A stretch of 36,596 nucleotides of DNA from Candidatus Woesearchaeota archaeon (GTDB lineage Archaea; Nanobdellota; Nanobdellia; Woesearchaeales; JABMPP01): positions 1 to 36,596 of the forward strand of contig JABMPP010000039.1 of assembly GCA_013202955.1 (NCBI GenBank). Direction: 5' to 3'. The position numbers and the translations under genes are program-made. The notes beneath the pieces were generated by a model that had not been told where the DNA came from, did not search any database, and saw nothing but the letters and a program-made list of their open reading frames with translations. How positions within the stretch are numbered: position 1 is the stretch's first letter; each line of letters opens with the position of its first letter. Shown here piece after piece: positions 17,359-27,222 of the stretch.

Positions 17359-17874
17359 CTATGCACTTGGCATCAGATACTCAATCATTTGTTTTTCAAT
17401 ATCTTTCTTTCTCCTGTAAATATTTAATGTTTTTTGATTTCTCATGAGTTCTGTTTCAAATTCTTTCTGTGCCAACCCCTCAACATCTCCATCAATTATT
17501 TTGTGCTTAGAATTATGTCTATTTTTTTCTTCATCTGTTAATATTTTGATAATATTTTCATGCAAATCAAGCTCTTCATACCACGGGAAGTTGGAGTCAA
17601 TAACTGTTTTATTATTAATAAAAGCAGTTTTTTGGGTTTGATTAACATGTTCCTGCCATTTTTCAAGGAGTTTTTCAGCCTTATTGTAGAGATCTTCAGA
17701 AAAATATTTTGCAATATAATCTTTTTCAAGAATAAAAGAATAAACACCCCAGTTCTTATTTATATTATTCATATCAGTAAATTTGTTTGATTTAATACTG
17801 TTTAAAATATCTACTGTTTCTCCATACAATTCTTTCACTTTTTCCACAAGCATGTCTTTTTCATCAAGAAACAT
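17359..17874 (-). CDS. Hypothetical protein
   Basis: 171-aa ORF rich in charged residues, fills the intergenic space; no family recognised. Confidence 0.6.
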   Translation of the reverse strand: MFLDEKDMLVEKVKELYGETVDILNSIKSNKFTDMNNINKNWGVYSFILEKDYIAKYFSEDLYNKAEKLLEKWQEHVNQTQKTAFINNKTVIDSNFPWYEELDLHENIIKILTDEEKNRHNSKHKIIDGDVEGLAQKEFETELMRNQKTLNIYRRKKDIEKQMIEYLMPSA

Positions 17875-17950
17875 TATTTCACCTTACTATTTATCAAGAA
17901 ATCCTCTTTTTAGAGTAAAAACTATACATCATTTAAAAACCTTAGGTAAT

Positions 17951-18817
17951 TTAATAAAATCCAGCATTGATTGTGGAAGCTCCTGCATCAATCTTGATCT
18001 CAATGTTGCTTTTGTCTGATTCATAGTCATCGCTGTAATAAACACCATCTTTCTTAGAAAACCCGTTAAAATTAGTTGATATTGCTCCACCGTCAACATC
18101 TATCATAACACCAGAGCCTTCAGGAAACATTAAGTTTAACGTACTTGCCCCTGTTGCAATCTGTGCTTTTGTTGGATAATTAGAAAACAATAGTTTTGTT
18201 GATGTTGCTCCTGAATCAATCTGCAAATTTTTAACAACCAATCCAGTCATGTTAAAATTCATGTCAGCTGCTCCATAATCAATCTCAACATCATACACAA
18301 TATTAGGTGATAATGTGATGTCCCAGCTATCTTTTATCTGTTTCCAAACAGCAACTCCTCCTTGCCTGCCCATGAATATATCAACATCTGAGCCTGTTCT
18401 CTCATATTCCAAAGTAGGATCTTCTTTATCATTTGTTTCAATAATATTACTTATTAAATAATATTCATCTCCTTTCCTTATATCCATGTTTCCAGCACCA
18501 TAATTTAATAATAAATCAACTGTTTTGTCTCCTTCAAGAGCAGGAACCTCAAGATTGGTTTTTCTCAAATCCCCAACCTCAAACATATCTGTTACATAAA
18601 CAGCCCCTATTAAAACAGTTATTAAAAGAAACACAAAAGCCATAAATCTTGACTTAAATAACAATGCAATCCCTGCTAATATAACTCCAATAGGCCAGAA
18701 TGTCTTGAATCCACTCCATACTGATAAATTCACAACACCCATTATCTTAAAAACAAAATATATTCCTATGAGAATGAAAAAAAATCCTAGGAAAGATCTT
18801 GCTGATGCCTTTTTCAC
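17951..18817 (-). CDS. Membrane protein with LiaF/toastrack-like C-terminal beta domain
   Basis: TM segments (FLGFFFILIGIYFVF, FWPIGVILAGIALLF, FVFLLITVLIGAVYV) then repetitive beta strands (YDVEIDYGAADMNFNMTGLVVKNLQIDSGATSTKLLF...). Start set to GTG 18817, preceded by GGGAGG and overlapping the PspC stop (GTGA). Confidence 0.75.
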   Translation of the reverse strand: MKKASARSFLGFFFILIGIYFVFKIMGVVNLSVWSGFKTFWPIGVILAGIALLFKSRFMAFVFLLITVLIGAVYVTDMFEVGDLRKTNLEVPALEGDKTVDLLLNYGAGNMDIRKGDEYYLISNIIETNDKEDPTLEYERTGSDVDIFMGRQGGVAVWKQIKDSWDITLSPNIVYDVEIDYGAADMNFNMTGLVVKNLQIDSGATSTKLLFSNYPTKAQIATGASTLNLMFPEGSGVMIDVDGGAISTNFNGFSKKDGVYYSDDYESDKSNIEIKIDAGASTINAGFY

Positions 18818-19212
18818 TTTGATTTCCTCCCTATAAGATAAAGACCTAAAACTATAAGCAATGCAGCCCATATCAAGCTTGTGTTAATCCAACTAAAAAT
18901 ATTTTTTAACAACAAAATAGCACCAATAATCACAATTAATAATCCTAATAAAATAGTTCCGTGGCCATCTTTCTTTTTTGAAGATTTTTCTGCTTTTTCA
19001 ACTACTTTTTTAACATCTTTTTGAAGTGGATTTTCAGGGATAACAACCCAAGCAATTATATACATTATAACTCCAATACCATCAGCTAAAACCAATAAAA
19101 CAGCAAAAAGTCTTATCAATATTGTATCAATATTAAAATATTCAGCAATTCCACCACAAACACCAGCGATTACCTTATCTTGTTTTGACCTGTAAAGTTT
19201 TTTAGTACTCAT
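18814..19212 (-). CDS. PspC-domain membrane protein
   Basis: MSTKKLYRSKQDKVIAGVCGGIAEYFNIDTILIRLFAVLLVLADGIGVIMYIIAWVVIPENP is a canonical PspC signature. Start trimmed from 19281 to ATG 19212. Confidence 0.93.
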   Translation of the reverse strand: MSTKKLYRSKQDKVIAGVCGGIAEYFNIDTILIRLFAVLLVLADGIGVIMYIIAWVVIPENPLQKDVKKVVEKAEKSSKKKDGHGTILLGLLIVIIGAILLLKNIFSWINTSLIWAALLIVLGLYLIGRKSK

Positions 19213-19258
19213 GATATCAACCCCATTATGAGAAATATAACTAACTAATATATAAATT

Positions 19259-19702
19259 TTAAGAATTTTTAAACAAATCATTGATATATTTCTTTAATTT
19301 ATCGATTCTTGGTTTACTTATGAGTTTATCAACATAACCCAAAACTATTTCTTCATCAGTGTCGGAAAAAATTGTTCCTGTGAATAATACTTTAGGAGTA
19401 TCTTGATAAGCTTCAGCAAACTGATCAGGTGTTACATCATGTTTTGCGATAAGATTATCAATCATTATTTTTGGTTTTTCTTTCAGATACATAAAAACAT
19501 CCATACCAGATAACCATTTCATTCTAAGATCAGAAATAATTAAATCATATTTATTGTTTGGAAGAGCTTCTGCTAATTTTTCAACAAGATCAGTGCCATC
19601 AGGAACAGTAGTCACATCATGACCCAACATCCTGATAATTTTAGTCAAGTCGTCAACTAATTTTTTATGATCATCAGCAAGAATGATTTTTGCCATTTTC
19701 AA
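19259..19702 (-). CDS. Single-domain response regulator (REC)
   Basis: KIILADDHKKLVDDLTKIIRMLGHDV, phospho-acceptor LIISDLRMKWLSGMDV, KVLFTGT, KLISKP; no output domain. Confidence 0.88.
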   Translation of the reverse strand: MKMAKIILADDHKKLVDDLTKIIRMLGHDVTTVPDGTDLVEKLAEALPNNKYDLIISDLRMKWLSGMDVFMYLKEKPKIMIDNLIAKHDVTPDQFAEAYQDTPKVLFTGTIFSDTDEEIVLGYVDKLISKPRIDKLKKYINDLFKNS

Positions 19703-19860
19703 CAGTAGAAATTATCTGAACTTAAGAATCTTTGCCATTCCATTCTTTCATAAACTCATTTATATACAATTCCATGAACTTATGTCTTTTTTCAGCAATT
19801 TTTTTGCCTATCTCTGTGTTCATTCAATATTTGTTATCTCTAACTAGTAGTTAAATAACC

Positions 19861-19876
19861 GAAACATTTATATACC
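19861..19876 (+). promoter_or_regulatory. TATA-box promoter for histidine kinase gene
   Basis: GAAACATTTATATACC upstream of ATG 19929. Confidence 0.6.
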
Positions 19877-19928
19877 TCATAAAAACACGAATAAATATAT
19901 AAATAAGATAATTAATGAGGAACAAATA

Positions 19929-20690
19929 ATGAACCAAGGAATTGATAATATTTTAGCAAAGGATATAACTAGTATTACCACTGATGATCTGGAAGAGATA
20001 AAAAGATTATATGGGGATCTTTATGAATCTAATGCTGTTAAGGAGCTAGTTTTGGATATTATTACCCATGACCTGAAAAATCCTGCTGGTGTGATTAGTG
20101 GAGTTAGTGCTATGCTAATAGATGAACTTCCTGATAATGAATTGGTACAATTGATAAAAGACACAAATGATGATTTGTTAAATGTTATATATAATTCAAC
20201 TACACTTTACAAAGCAACATCTGGTGAAGAGATTCAAAAAGATGAATTAGATCTTAATACAATTCTAAAAAGTGTTATTAAAGAATGTAAATCACCATTA
20301 AATACTGCTGGCATGGCTTTAGAATATGATGGTAAAGAATTACCTGTTTATGCAAATCCATTAATTGCAGAAGTGTTTAAGAATTATATAAGCAATGCTA
20401 TTAAATATGCATCAGATGGTGGAAAAATTGTTTTAGAAACCAGTCAAAGGGATGGATATATACAAGTGGCTGTTAGAGATTTTGGTGAGACAATACCAGA
20501 AGAAAACTATGAGAAAATATTCCAGCGTAGAACACAGCTTGAAAATGGAAAAAATAAAGGCAGAGGTTTAGGGCTTGCAATTGTTAAGCGTATTGCAGAA
20601 GCTCATGGTGGAAAGGTTGGGGTAGAGCCAAATAAACCTACTGGAAATTCTTTTTATTTAAGATTACCAGAATATAATCCTAAAGAATAG
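19929..20690 (+). CDS. Soluble sensor histidine kinase
   Basis: H-box LDIITHDLKNPAGVISG; N-box VFKNYISNAIKYASDGGK; G1/G2 VAVRDFGETIPEENYEKIFQRR and GRGLGLAIVKRIAEAHGGKVGVE. Confidence 0.92.
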   Translation: MNQGIDNILAKDITSITTDDLEEIKRLYGDLYESNAVKELVLDIITHDLKNPAGVISGVSAMLIDELPDNELVQLIKDTNDDLLNVIYNSTTLYKATSGEEIQKDELDLNTILKSVIKECKSPLNTAGMALEYDGKELPVYANPLIAEVFKNYISNAIKYASDGGKIVLETSQRDGYIQVAVRDFGETIPEENYEKIFQRRTQLENGKNKGRGLGLAIVKRIAEAHGGKVGVEPNKPTGNSFYLRLPEYNPKE

Positions 20691-20702
20691 CTAAATAAGC
20701 AC

Positions 20703-22124
20703 TTAAATTTTTTCAACATCATGTGGTTTGCTTTCTTTCACACCAGCTGGTGTTATTCTTATAAACTCTGCATTCTTTTGCATTTCTTTTATATTTTTCG
20801 CTCCGCAATAGCTTATCCCTGATCTTAATCCGCCAATCAATTGATGAATAACCTCTTTTGCGCTGCCACGATAAGGAACAATTGCCTCAACCCCTTCCGG
20901 AACAGTATCCAAAACATCTTCATTGCTTTTTTCTCTTTCTCTTCTTCCAAAAGCTGCTCCATATGATGCCATTCCTCTGCTTACTTTGTATTTTCTTCCA
21001 TTTCTTAATATAGTTAACCCAGGTGACTCATCTGTTCCTGCAAATAAATTACCACACATAACAGAAGAAGCTCCAGCTGCCAGTGCTTTTGTAACATCTC
21101 CGGATGTTCTTACACCACCATCAGCGATTATAGGGATATTTTTTGCCTCTTTTGCACATTTTAATATTGCTGTTAATTGTGGAACTCCGGTTCCAGCAAC
21201 TATTCTTGTTATACATATGGAACCAGGTCCAACCCCAACTTTTATTGCATCAGCACCTACATTAATCAGATCCTCTGTGCCTTTGGCTGTTGCAACATTC
21301 CCTGCAATAACCTGAACATCCTTAATATTATCTTTTATTTTTTTAACAGTGTTTATTGCTAGATTAGAATGACCATGTGCTATATCAATAACTAAAGCAT
21401 CAGCTCCTGCTTTAACAAGCTCTTGCGCTCTTTCAAGAAAACCAGGTTTTACTCCAACAGCTGCCCCAACCATTAATCTTCCTTTTTTGTCTTTTAATGC
21501 CAACGGATTCTCTTTTACTTTTCTTAGATCCTCGCTTGTTATCAATCCTTTTATGTTCCAGTTTTTGTCCACAATGGGTAGCTTTTCAATCCTGTGCTTA
21601 TAAAGTATTTTTTCTGCCTCTTTGATATTTATCTTTTTTTGGGCAACAACCATATCATGATCTTTTGTCATCACATCTGAAACCAAAAATCTGTTTTCTG
21701 CAAAAAGAACATCTCTTCTTGAAAGAATCCCTGTTAATTTATTATCTTTGTTTACAATTAATAATCCTCCAACATCAAACTCTTTCATGAATTTTTTTGC
21801 ATCCTCAACTGTTTTTTCTTGTGGAAAAGTATAAGGGTCTTCAATAATAAAGCTTTCAGACCTTTTAACCTTAAGAACCTGGTAAACTTGGTCTTCTGTT
21901 CTCATGAATCTGTGAATTATTCCCATTCCACCTTCTTTTGCCATTCTTATGGCCATTTTTGATTCAGTGACAGTATCCATGTTTGCACTGACCAAGGGAA
22001 TATTCATGCTTATCTTTTTTGTCAGCATTGTTCTTACATTTACATCTTTCCTAGAATTCACAGATGATTTTTTTGGAACTAAAAGAACATCATCAAACGT
22101 AAGACCATATAATATTTTTTTCAT
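20703..22124 (-). CDS. guaB: Inosine-5'-monophosphate dehydrogenase with CBS domains
   Basis: LTFDDVLLVPKKSSV, CBS pair, GAAVGVKPG, VGVGPGSICITRIVAGTGVPQLTAI, ADGGVRTSGDVTKALAAGASSVMCGNLFAGTDESPG. Confidence 0.97.
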   Translation of the reverse strand: MKKILYGLTFDDVLLVPKKSSVNSRKDVNVRTMLTKKISMNIPLVSANMDTVTESKMAIRMAKEGGMGIIHRFMRTEDQVYQVLKVKRSESFIIEDPYTFPQEKTVEDAKKFMKEFDVGGLLIVNKDNKLTGILSRRDVLFAENRFLVSDVMTKDHDMVVAQKKINIKEAEKILYKHRIEKLPIVDKNWNIKGLITSEDLRKVKENPLALKDKKGRLMVGAAVGVKPGFLERAQELVKAGADALVIDIAHGHSNLAINTVKKIKDNIKDVQVIAGNVATAKGTEDLINVGADAIKVGVGPGSICITRIVAGTGVPQLTAILKCAKEAKNIPIIADGGVRTSGDVTKALAAGASSVMCGNLFAGTDESPGLTILRNGRKYKVSRGMASYGAAFGRREREKSNEDVLDTVPEGVEAIVPYRGSAKEVIHQLIGGLRSGISYCGAKNIKEMQKNAEFIRITPAGVKESKPHDVEKI

Positions 22125-22147
22125 AACTACTCACGTTTAATAACAGA

Positions 22148-23248
22148 ATGAGTGATTCATTAATAAATCTTACCCAAAAAGTTATAAAACCAACCAGATT
22201 ATCAAAAAGTATGAGAACACAGCTTAATGAGAGATATGTGAAATCCTTGGAAAAGCAGCAATACAGATTTGTTGGGAATCATAGCGCTGTTAAAATTTGT
22301 GGTTGGACAAAATCCCATATAAGAGGAAATGGTGGATGTTATAAATACAAGTTCTATGGCATAAGAAGTCATCAATGTTTGCAAATGACAACCTCAATGT
22401 ATTGCGCTAACAGATGCATGTTTTGCTGGAGAGGTGCAAAAGCGCCTGTTTCAGACAAATGGTATGGTCCTGTCGACGATATAAATGATATAATAAAAGG
22501 CTCAATACAGGCTCAAATGAGCCTTCTGGAGGGCTTTAAAGGGAGTGAAACAGCAAATAAACAGCTAATAAATGAGATGCAGAATGTAAGACATGTTGCT
22601 TTATCATTAATAGGTGAGCCAGTAACATATCCTAAGCTAAATGAACTGTTAGATGAGTTCCACAAAAGAAAAATATCCACATTTATTGTTACAAACGGCC
22701 AGTTTCCTGATGATATTAAAAAACTAAAATATGTAACACAATTCTATCTTTCTGTTGATGCAGCAAATGAAAAAACCCTGAAAAAAGTTGATGTTCCTTT
22801 GTTTAAAGATTATTACAAGAGGTTATTAAAATCATTAGATATTATGAAGAAAAAACCATTTAGAACCTGCATAAGAATAACTGTTATAAAAGATGTGAAT
22901 GATGATGATCTTAAAGGATATAAAGAATTAATTGAGAGAGGTCAACCTGACTTTATTGAGGTAAAGAGCTATATGCATGTTGGGGCTTCAAGAAAATTCC
23001 TAAAAAGAGAAAACATGCCTCTACATTCTTATGTTGTTGAGATCTCAAAGAAATTAAATAAAATTCTTCCTGATTATGAAATAATATCTGAGCATGTTCC
23101 ATCAAGAGTAACATGTTTTATAAGAAAAGAGCTGAAGAAAAAGCAATATCTTAATTTTAAAAAATTCTTTGAGATGACTGATAAAAAACAAGAACCAATA
23201 GCAATTAAATATTCTTCAAAGAAAATGTGTTCAAACTTACCCAACTAA
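22148..23248 (+). CDS. taw1: TYW1-like 4-demethylwyosine synthase (radical SAM)
   Basis: RSHQCLQMTTSMYCANRCMFCWRGAKAPVSDKWYGPVDD (CxxxCxxC cluster), ALSLIGEPVTYPKLNELL, FIVTNGQFP. Confidence 0.93.
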   Translation: MSDSLINLTQKVIKPTRLSKSMRTQLNERYVKSLEKQQYRFVGNHSAVKICGWTKSHIRGNGGCYKYKFYGIRSHQCLQMTTSMYCANRCMFCWRGAKAPVSDKWYGPVDDINDIIKGSIQAQMSLLEGFKGSETANKQLINEMQNVRHVALSLIGEPVTYPKLNELLDEFHKRKISTFIVTNGQFPDDIKKLKYVTQFYLSVDAANEKTLKKVDVPLFKDYYKRLLKSLDIMKKKPFRTCIRITVIKDVNDDDLKGYKELIERGQPDFIEVKSYMHVGASRKFLKRENMPLHSYVVEISKKLNKILPDYEIISEHVPSRVTCFIRKELKKKQYLNFKKFFEMTDKKQEPIAIKYSSKKMCSNLPN

Positions 23249-23767
23249 TTCTTTCCAGTTTTTTTTATAATAATCAAACTTATTGCTAAATTCTTTTTTA
23301 GGTGTTAATAGAATATTAAGGTTTTTCAGCTTCTTCTTCAGCATGACTAATGTTTTTTCCTTTTCTTTTTCAGATGACATTTTCTCGAGCTCAAGAATAT
23401 ATCCATATCCTTTTGTATGATCAACCATAACTTCTATATTTTCCCATTTGAATGTGTGCCTTTTTCTAAACCATTTGATCTCAACATTAAACCCAGTAGA
23501 TAAGAACAATCTTTCCAGTTTTCCAAAATCATTCTTATCAAATTTTATTTCAACTTCTTCACGATGGTCATCATGTATTTTTCCCATCTTTAGCCAGACT
23601 TTTGAGAAAAAGTTGTTTTTCTGGATTCTTAGGTCCTCATCAGTGTCAAAATAATAAGATACCTGATAATCTTCATTAATAAACTCTCCTTGTTCTTTAA
23701 AGAATTCTAACAGCTCTTCATATTTATCCTTTGTTATAAAACTTCTGATCTCAACTTCAATGTTCAT
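23237..23767 (-). CDS. CYTH-domain protein (class IV adenylate cyclase / triphosphatase-like)
   Basis: MNIEVEIRSFI (ExE), YYFDTDEDLRIQ, REEVEIKF, ENIEVMVDHTKGYGYILELEKM. Confidence 0.82.
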   Translation of the reverse strand: MNIEVEIRSFITKDKYEELLEFFKEQGEFINEDYQVSYYFDTDEDLRIQKNNFFSKVWLKMGKIHDDHREEVEIKFDKNDFGKLERLFLSTGFNVEIKWFRKRHTFKWENIEVMVDHTKGYGYILELEKMSSEKEKEKTLVMLKKKLKNLNILLTPKKEFSNKFDYYKKNWKELVG

Positions 23768-23770
23768 GGA

Positions 23771-24295
23771 TTAATCCTCATAATATTCCGGGCGAATAAA
23801 TCTGGTCAAAGCATAGATGATATTAACCTCTGTTGCTTTTTTTCTGTCAATCAGATTATTTGTAAACAATCCTATCATTCCCTCTTTTTGTTTTATGTTT
23901 GATGTGCCAAAAATCTCATCTATCACTGGTCCTAATTCCCTTCCATTTCTTACCTCTTTTGCAACTTTTTCAGGCATCTCCATTCCAGACCCATATCCTG
24001 TTCCTGTCTTTCCATTCTTATCAATAACAACCACTTTTCCACCAAGATAAGCTCCATGGTCTGTTTCAAAAGTATACCCTTCAATACCAATTCCCAGGTC
24101 AGCGCCTGTTTTTTCCAGTGCTTGGTTTGCTCTGTTTTTTGCGCCTTCTCTTGCTTCTTTAATTGTTGTTGGCGTTTCAGTAACCCCATGATCTGCATCA
24201 ACAGCAACAACCTCTGCATCCGGCCATATTTTTCCAACCACATTCCTAACTGCCTGCACTTTTACAGGATTTAGTGAACCAACTGCTATTTTCAT
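23771..24295 (-). CDS. Inosine/xanthosine triphosphatase family (DUF84/YjjX-like)
   Basis: MKIAVGSLNPVKVQAVRNV, GVTETPTTIKEAREGAKNRANQAL, ADLGIGIEGYTFETDHGAYLGGKVVVID. Confidence 0.9.
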   Translation of the reverse strand: MKIAVGSLNPVKVQAVRNVVGKIWPDAEVVAVDADHGVTETPTTIKEAREGAKNRANQALEKTGADLGIGIEGYTFETDHGAYLGGKVVVIDKNGKTGTGYGSGMEMPEKVAKEVRNGRELGPVIDEIFGTSNIKQKEGMIGLFTNNLIDRKKATEVNIIYALTRFIRPEYYED

Positions 24296-24300
24296 AAGAA

Positions 24301-25533
24301 TCAACCTTTTATTATCTTTACGCTCTTAACACCTTGTGCTGTTGCTTTTTCTATTTTCATTTTTATGTTCTTGAAGCTTATTGACTCTCCTTCTTTTGGT
24401 ATCCTTTTAAGAAGATGTTCAATAAAACCACCAATTGTGTTTGCATATTTTTCAGTTAATTTTATTTTTAATGCTTCATTTATTTCATCAACAGGAGCCA
24501 TTGCATCAACTATGATTTCAGTATCACTCAGTTTTTTTATATAAGCGCTTGGCTTTTTGCTTTTGTCAAATATTTCACCAACAATCTCCTCCATAATATC
24601 TTCAATTGTAACTAGTCCAACAACATGCCCATACTCATCAACAACAACCGCAACCTGCATATCTTTTCCTTCAAATTCAGTAAGAAGATCATCTATTTCT
24701 TTTGATTCAGGCACAAAATAAGCTTTTTTTACAATCTCTTTTACTTTCATGAATATTTTATTGCCTTTTACATATTTTAATAAGTCATCCACATCAAGTA
24801 TCCCTATAATATTGTCCTTATCGCCTTCATATACAGGATATTTTGAGAAATCTTTGTTTATCACATAATCAGAAATCTGTTTTATTGTTTTTTCCCCATC
24901 TATCATATCAACATTTACATCAGGAGTCATTATCTTTGTTACTTTTGTTCCTTCAAACTTCAACACATTGTGAATCATATCAGCTGCCTCTCTGCTTAGG
25001 ATCCCTTCTTCTTTTCCCATTGTGACTATTGTTTTTAACTCTTCTTCTGAAAGCTGTTTTTCTTTTTTTGAGCCTAATACCTTAGACATTTTTCTTGAGA
25101 TAAAATCAGAGAATATAGTAAAAGGTGTTAAAACATAACATAATAACTCAATAGGTCTTGCAACAGACAAGCTGATCCTTTCTGCATTCTCAGATGCAAA
25201 TGTTTTTGGAATTATCTCTCCAAACACCAGGATAATAAAAGTCATTACTCCTGTTGCAATCCCAATTCCAGCTGAACCAAAGAGGTCTGTGAATAAATAT
25301 GTGGCAATTGCTGCTGCAGAAACATTAACAAGATTGTTTCCAACTAAAACAGTTGTTATTAATCTATGTGGATCTTTTTTAAGCCTGTAAAGCACTTCTG
25401 CTCCTTTCTTTTTCTGCTTAACTAAAGCTTTAACTTTAAACATATTCAAGGAGATCAATGCTGTCTCTACTCCTGAGAAAAATCCTGAAAAAAAGATCAA
25501 TACAACCAAAACAATAATCCAAATCCATAACAT
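24301..25533 (-). CDS. CNNM/CorC-HlyC-like membrane protein with CBS domains
   Basis: N-terminal DUF21-like membrane domain (FFSGVETALISLN, VGNNLVNVSAAAIATYLF, IPKTFASENAERISL), CBS pair, C-terminal CorC-like domain. Confidence 0.92.
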   Translation of the reverse strand: MLWIWIIVLVVLIFFSGFFSGVETALISLNMFKVKALVKQKKKGAEVLYRLKKDPHRLITTVLVGNNLVNVSAAAIATYLFTDLFGSAGIGIATGVMTFIILVFGEIIPKTFASENAERISLSVARPIELLCYVLTPFTIFSDFISRKMSKVLGSKKEKQLSEEELKTIVTMGKEEGILSREAADMIHNVLKFEGTKVTKIMTPDVNVDMIDGEKTIKQISDYVINKDFSKYPVYEGDKDNIIGILDVDDLLKYVKGNKIFMKVKEIVKKAYFVPESKEIDDLLTEFEGKDMQVAVVVDEYGHVVGLVTIEDIMEEIVGEIFDKSKKPSAYIKKLSDTEIIVDAMAPVDEINEALKIKLTEKYANTIGGFIEHLLKRIPKEGESISFKNIKMKIEKATAQGVKSVKIIKG

Positions 25534-25568
25534 AATTTATTACATATAATAGAACGAATATTTAAACT

Positions 25569-25991
25569 TTACCCTGATTTGCTTTCAATATAAGCTAGAA
25601 CCTTCTCAAGTCGTTGTTTTGTGCTTCTAACTTCAACCATGTTTCCAGACATTTGTATTGTAAAATCTGCAATTAATCCTGCCTGTTCAGGAGTATGTTC
25701 TCCATCAAGCAACACTCTAAGATCATCTAATTGATCTCTTGAAATTAACAGATGCGATAAAGATGGGGTGTCAACATATTGGGAAAGATCTTTTCCACGA
25801 TAAGGCTCAAGGCAAGCAGCATATTTAGATTCCATCTTTTTCCAAACCTTATTTACATCATAATTGTTAGGAAACTTACAAAAATTAAATGCAACACCAC
25901 TCAAAACAGTCAAGTGAGCCCCCCACCTATTTACTTCAAATTCATTATATACATCAATTACATACTGGATTGCTTCTTTTTCTGGTAACAT
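25569..25991 (-). CDS. Hypothetical protein
   Basis: 140-aa ORF, no recognised family. Confidence 0.6.
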   Translation of the reverse strand: MLPEKEAIQYVIDVYNEFEVNRWGAHLTVLSGVAFNFCKFPNNYDVNKVWKKMESKYAACLEPYRGKDLSQYVDTPSLSHLLISRDQLDDLRVLLDGEHTPEQAGLIADFTIQMSGNMVEVRSTKQRLEKVLAYIESKSG

Positions 25992-26023
25992 CTGGAGTAA
26001 GTAATAAAAAATACTTATAAACT

Positions 26024-26623
26024 TTACTCTAAATGCTTTGTGCAGTTAAGAAGATGAACTTTGTGATTTTTGTCTTCATCTATTTCAAGAATTATAATTC
26101 CTGTATTATCTGGACAGTGTTTTCTGAATATATCTATTTCTATCTGTGTGTTTTTTAAGTGTAGCAAAAATAAAGAGATTAAGGCACCATGAGTTATCAA
26201 AAGCACTGTTTTGCTATGGTATTTTTTCAATAACCCATAAACAAACTTTTTTACTCTTTCCTGCGCGTCTAAAGGTGATTCTCCACCTTTTGGTCTGAAA
26301 GTATGAAACTCAAGATTATTATTTTTTCTATGATTCAATAAATGTCCAATAGGTTTTCCCTCAAAAGCACCCAGATCCCTTTCTCTTAATTCTTTTGAGT
26401 AAATAACATCAACATCAGGATGATGTTTTATAATCTCTTCTGCACTCTCAACTGCCCTGTCTAGATTGCTGACATAAATAACATCTATTTTCTCATTCTT
26501 TAGTCTTTCCCCAACCTTCCTGGCTTGTATTTTACCAAGCTCGCTTAGGGTAGCATTTTTATCCTGCATTATATCTTTAATATTTTCATTAGTTTCCCCA
26601 TGCCTTACAATTATTAGTTTCAT
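26024..26623 (-). CDS. Histidine phosphatase superfamily (phosphoglycerate-mutase-like)
   Basis: LIIVRHGETNEN, YVSNLDRAVESAEEII, LRERDLGAFEGK, VLLITHGALISL. Confidence 0.94.
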   Translation of the reverse strand: MKLIIVRHGETNENIKDIMQDKNATLSELGKIQARKVGERLKNEKIDVIYVSNLDRAVESAEEIIKHHPDVDVIYSKELRERDLGAFEGKPIGHLLNHRKNNNLEFHTFRPKGGESPLDAQERVKKFVYGLLKKYHSKTVLLITHGALISLFLLHLKNTQIEIDIFRKHCPDNTGIIILEIDEDKNHKVHLLNCTKHLE

Positions 26624-26687
26624 TTTTCAATAGGTTATTGTACCTGATTAATAAATTCTTCCAATACTACTTTAAAATAACAAAAAT

Positions 26688-26697
26688 TTTTATATAA
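26688..26697 (+). promoter_or_regulatory. TATA-box promoter, leaderless spacing
   Basis: TTTTATATAA-type box about 25 nt upstream of ATG 26717. Confidence 0.5.
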
Positions 26698-26716
26698 GAA
26701 ATAGATTCTGTGTTCT

Positions 26717-27184
26717 ATGAACAATGGCCTGGATGTATTGGAAGTTAATGTTGAGAATCTGAATTGGGAATACTTAATGGAATTCGCAGATAAATATGAC
26801 CTTTCTGAGTCTGACCTCATAGAACGCGAGAAAGAAGATAATGAACGCGGTGATAAAATTCTTGAGGAAATTCTTACAGCAATAAATGCTGAACATGTAA
26901 CAGAAACAGTACCTAAAAGAAATTATAGTGATGGAAAAATACAACAAAATTTATATAAAAATGGAGAGACAAGTATTCTTGTTACAGGATATTTTGGTGA
27001 TTCCAATAACCCTGATGGTATTACTGGCTTGAACATGATTCTTACCCACCCTTTGGAGGGCTGGGGTTTAGACTACCATAGAAAAAATATAAAAAACATA
27101 TTAGATTCACACATTAAACCTGATTCTGTCAACAAACATACTTATGAAATCACAATGAATAATATAATTCTAGACTATGTTTAA
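26717..27184 (+). CDS. Hypothetical acidic protein
   Basis: 155-aa ORF with a well-placed TATA box; no recognised family. Confidence 0.6.
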   Translation: MNNGLDVLEVNVENLNWEYLMEFADKYDLSESDLIEREKEDNERGDKILEEILTAINAEHVTETVPKRNYSDGKIQQNLYKNGETSILVTGYFGDSNNPDGITGLNMILTHPLEGWGLDYHRKNIKNILDSHIKPDSVNKHTYEITMNNIILDYV

Positions 27185-27222
27185 CTTACTGGTTTTTTTC
27201 TAAAATTAAGAAAAGTTTATAA

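Noticed and set aside
20923-21315. 130-aa plus-strand ORF opposite guaB
   Set aside because: Antisense shadow of a highly conserved IMPDH reading frame.
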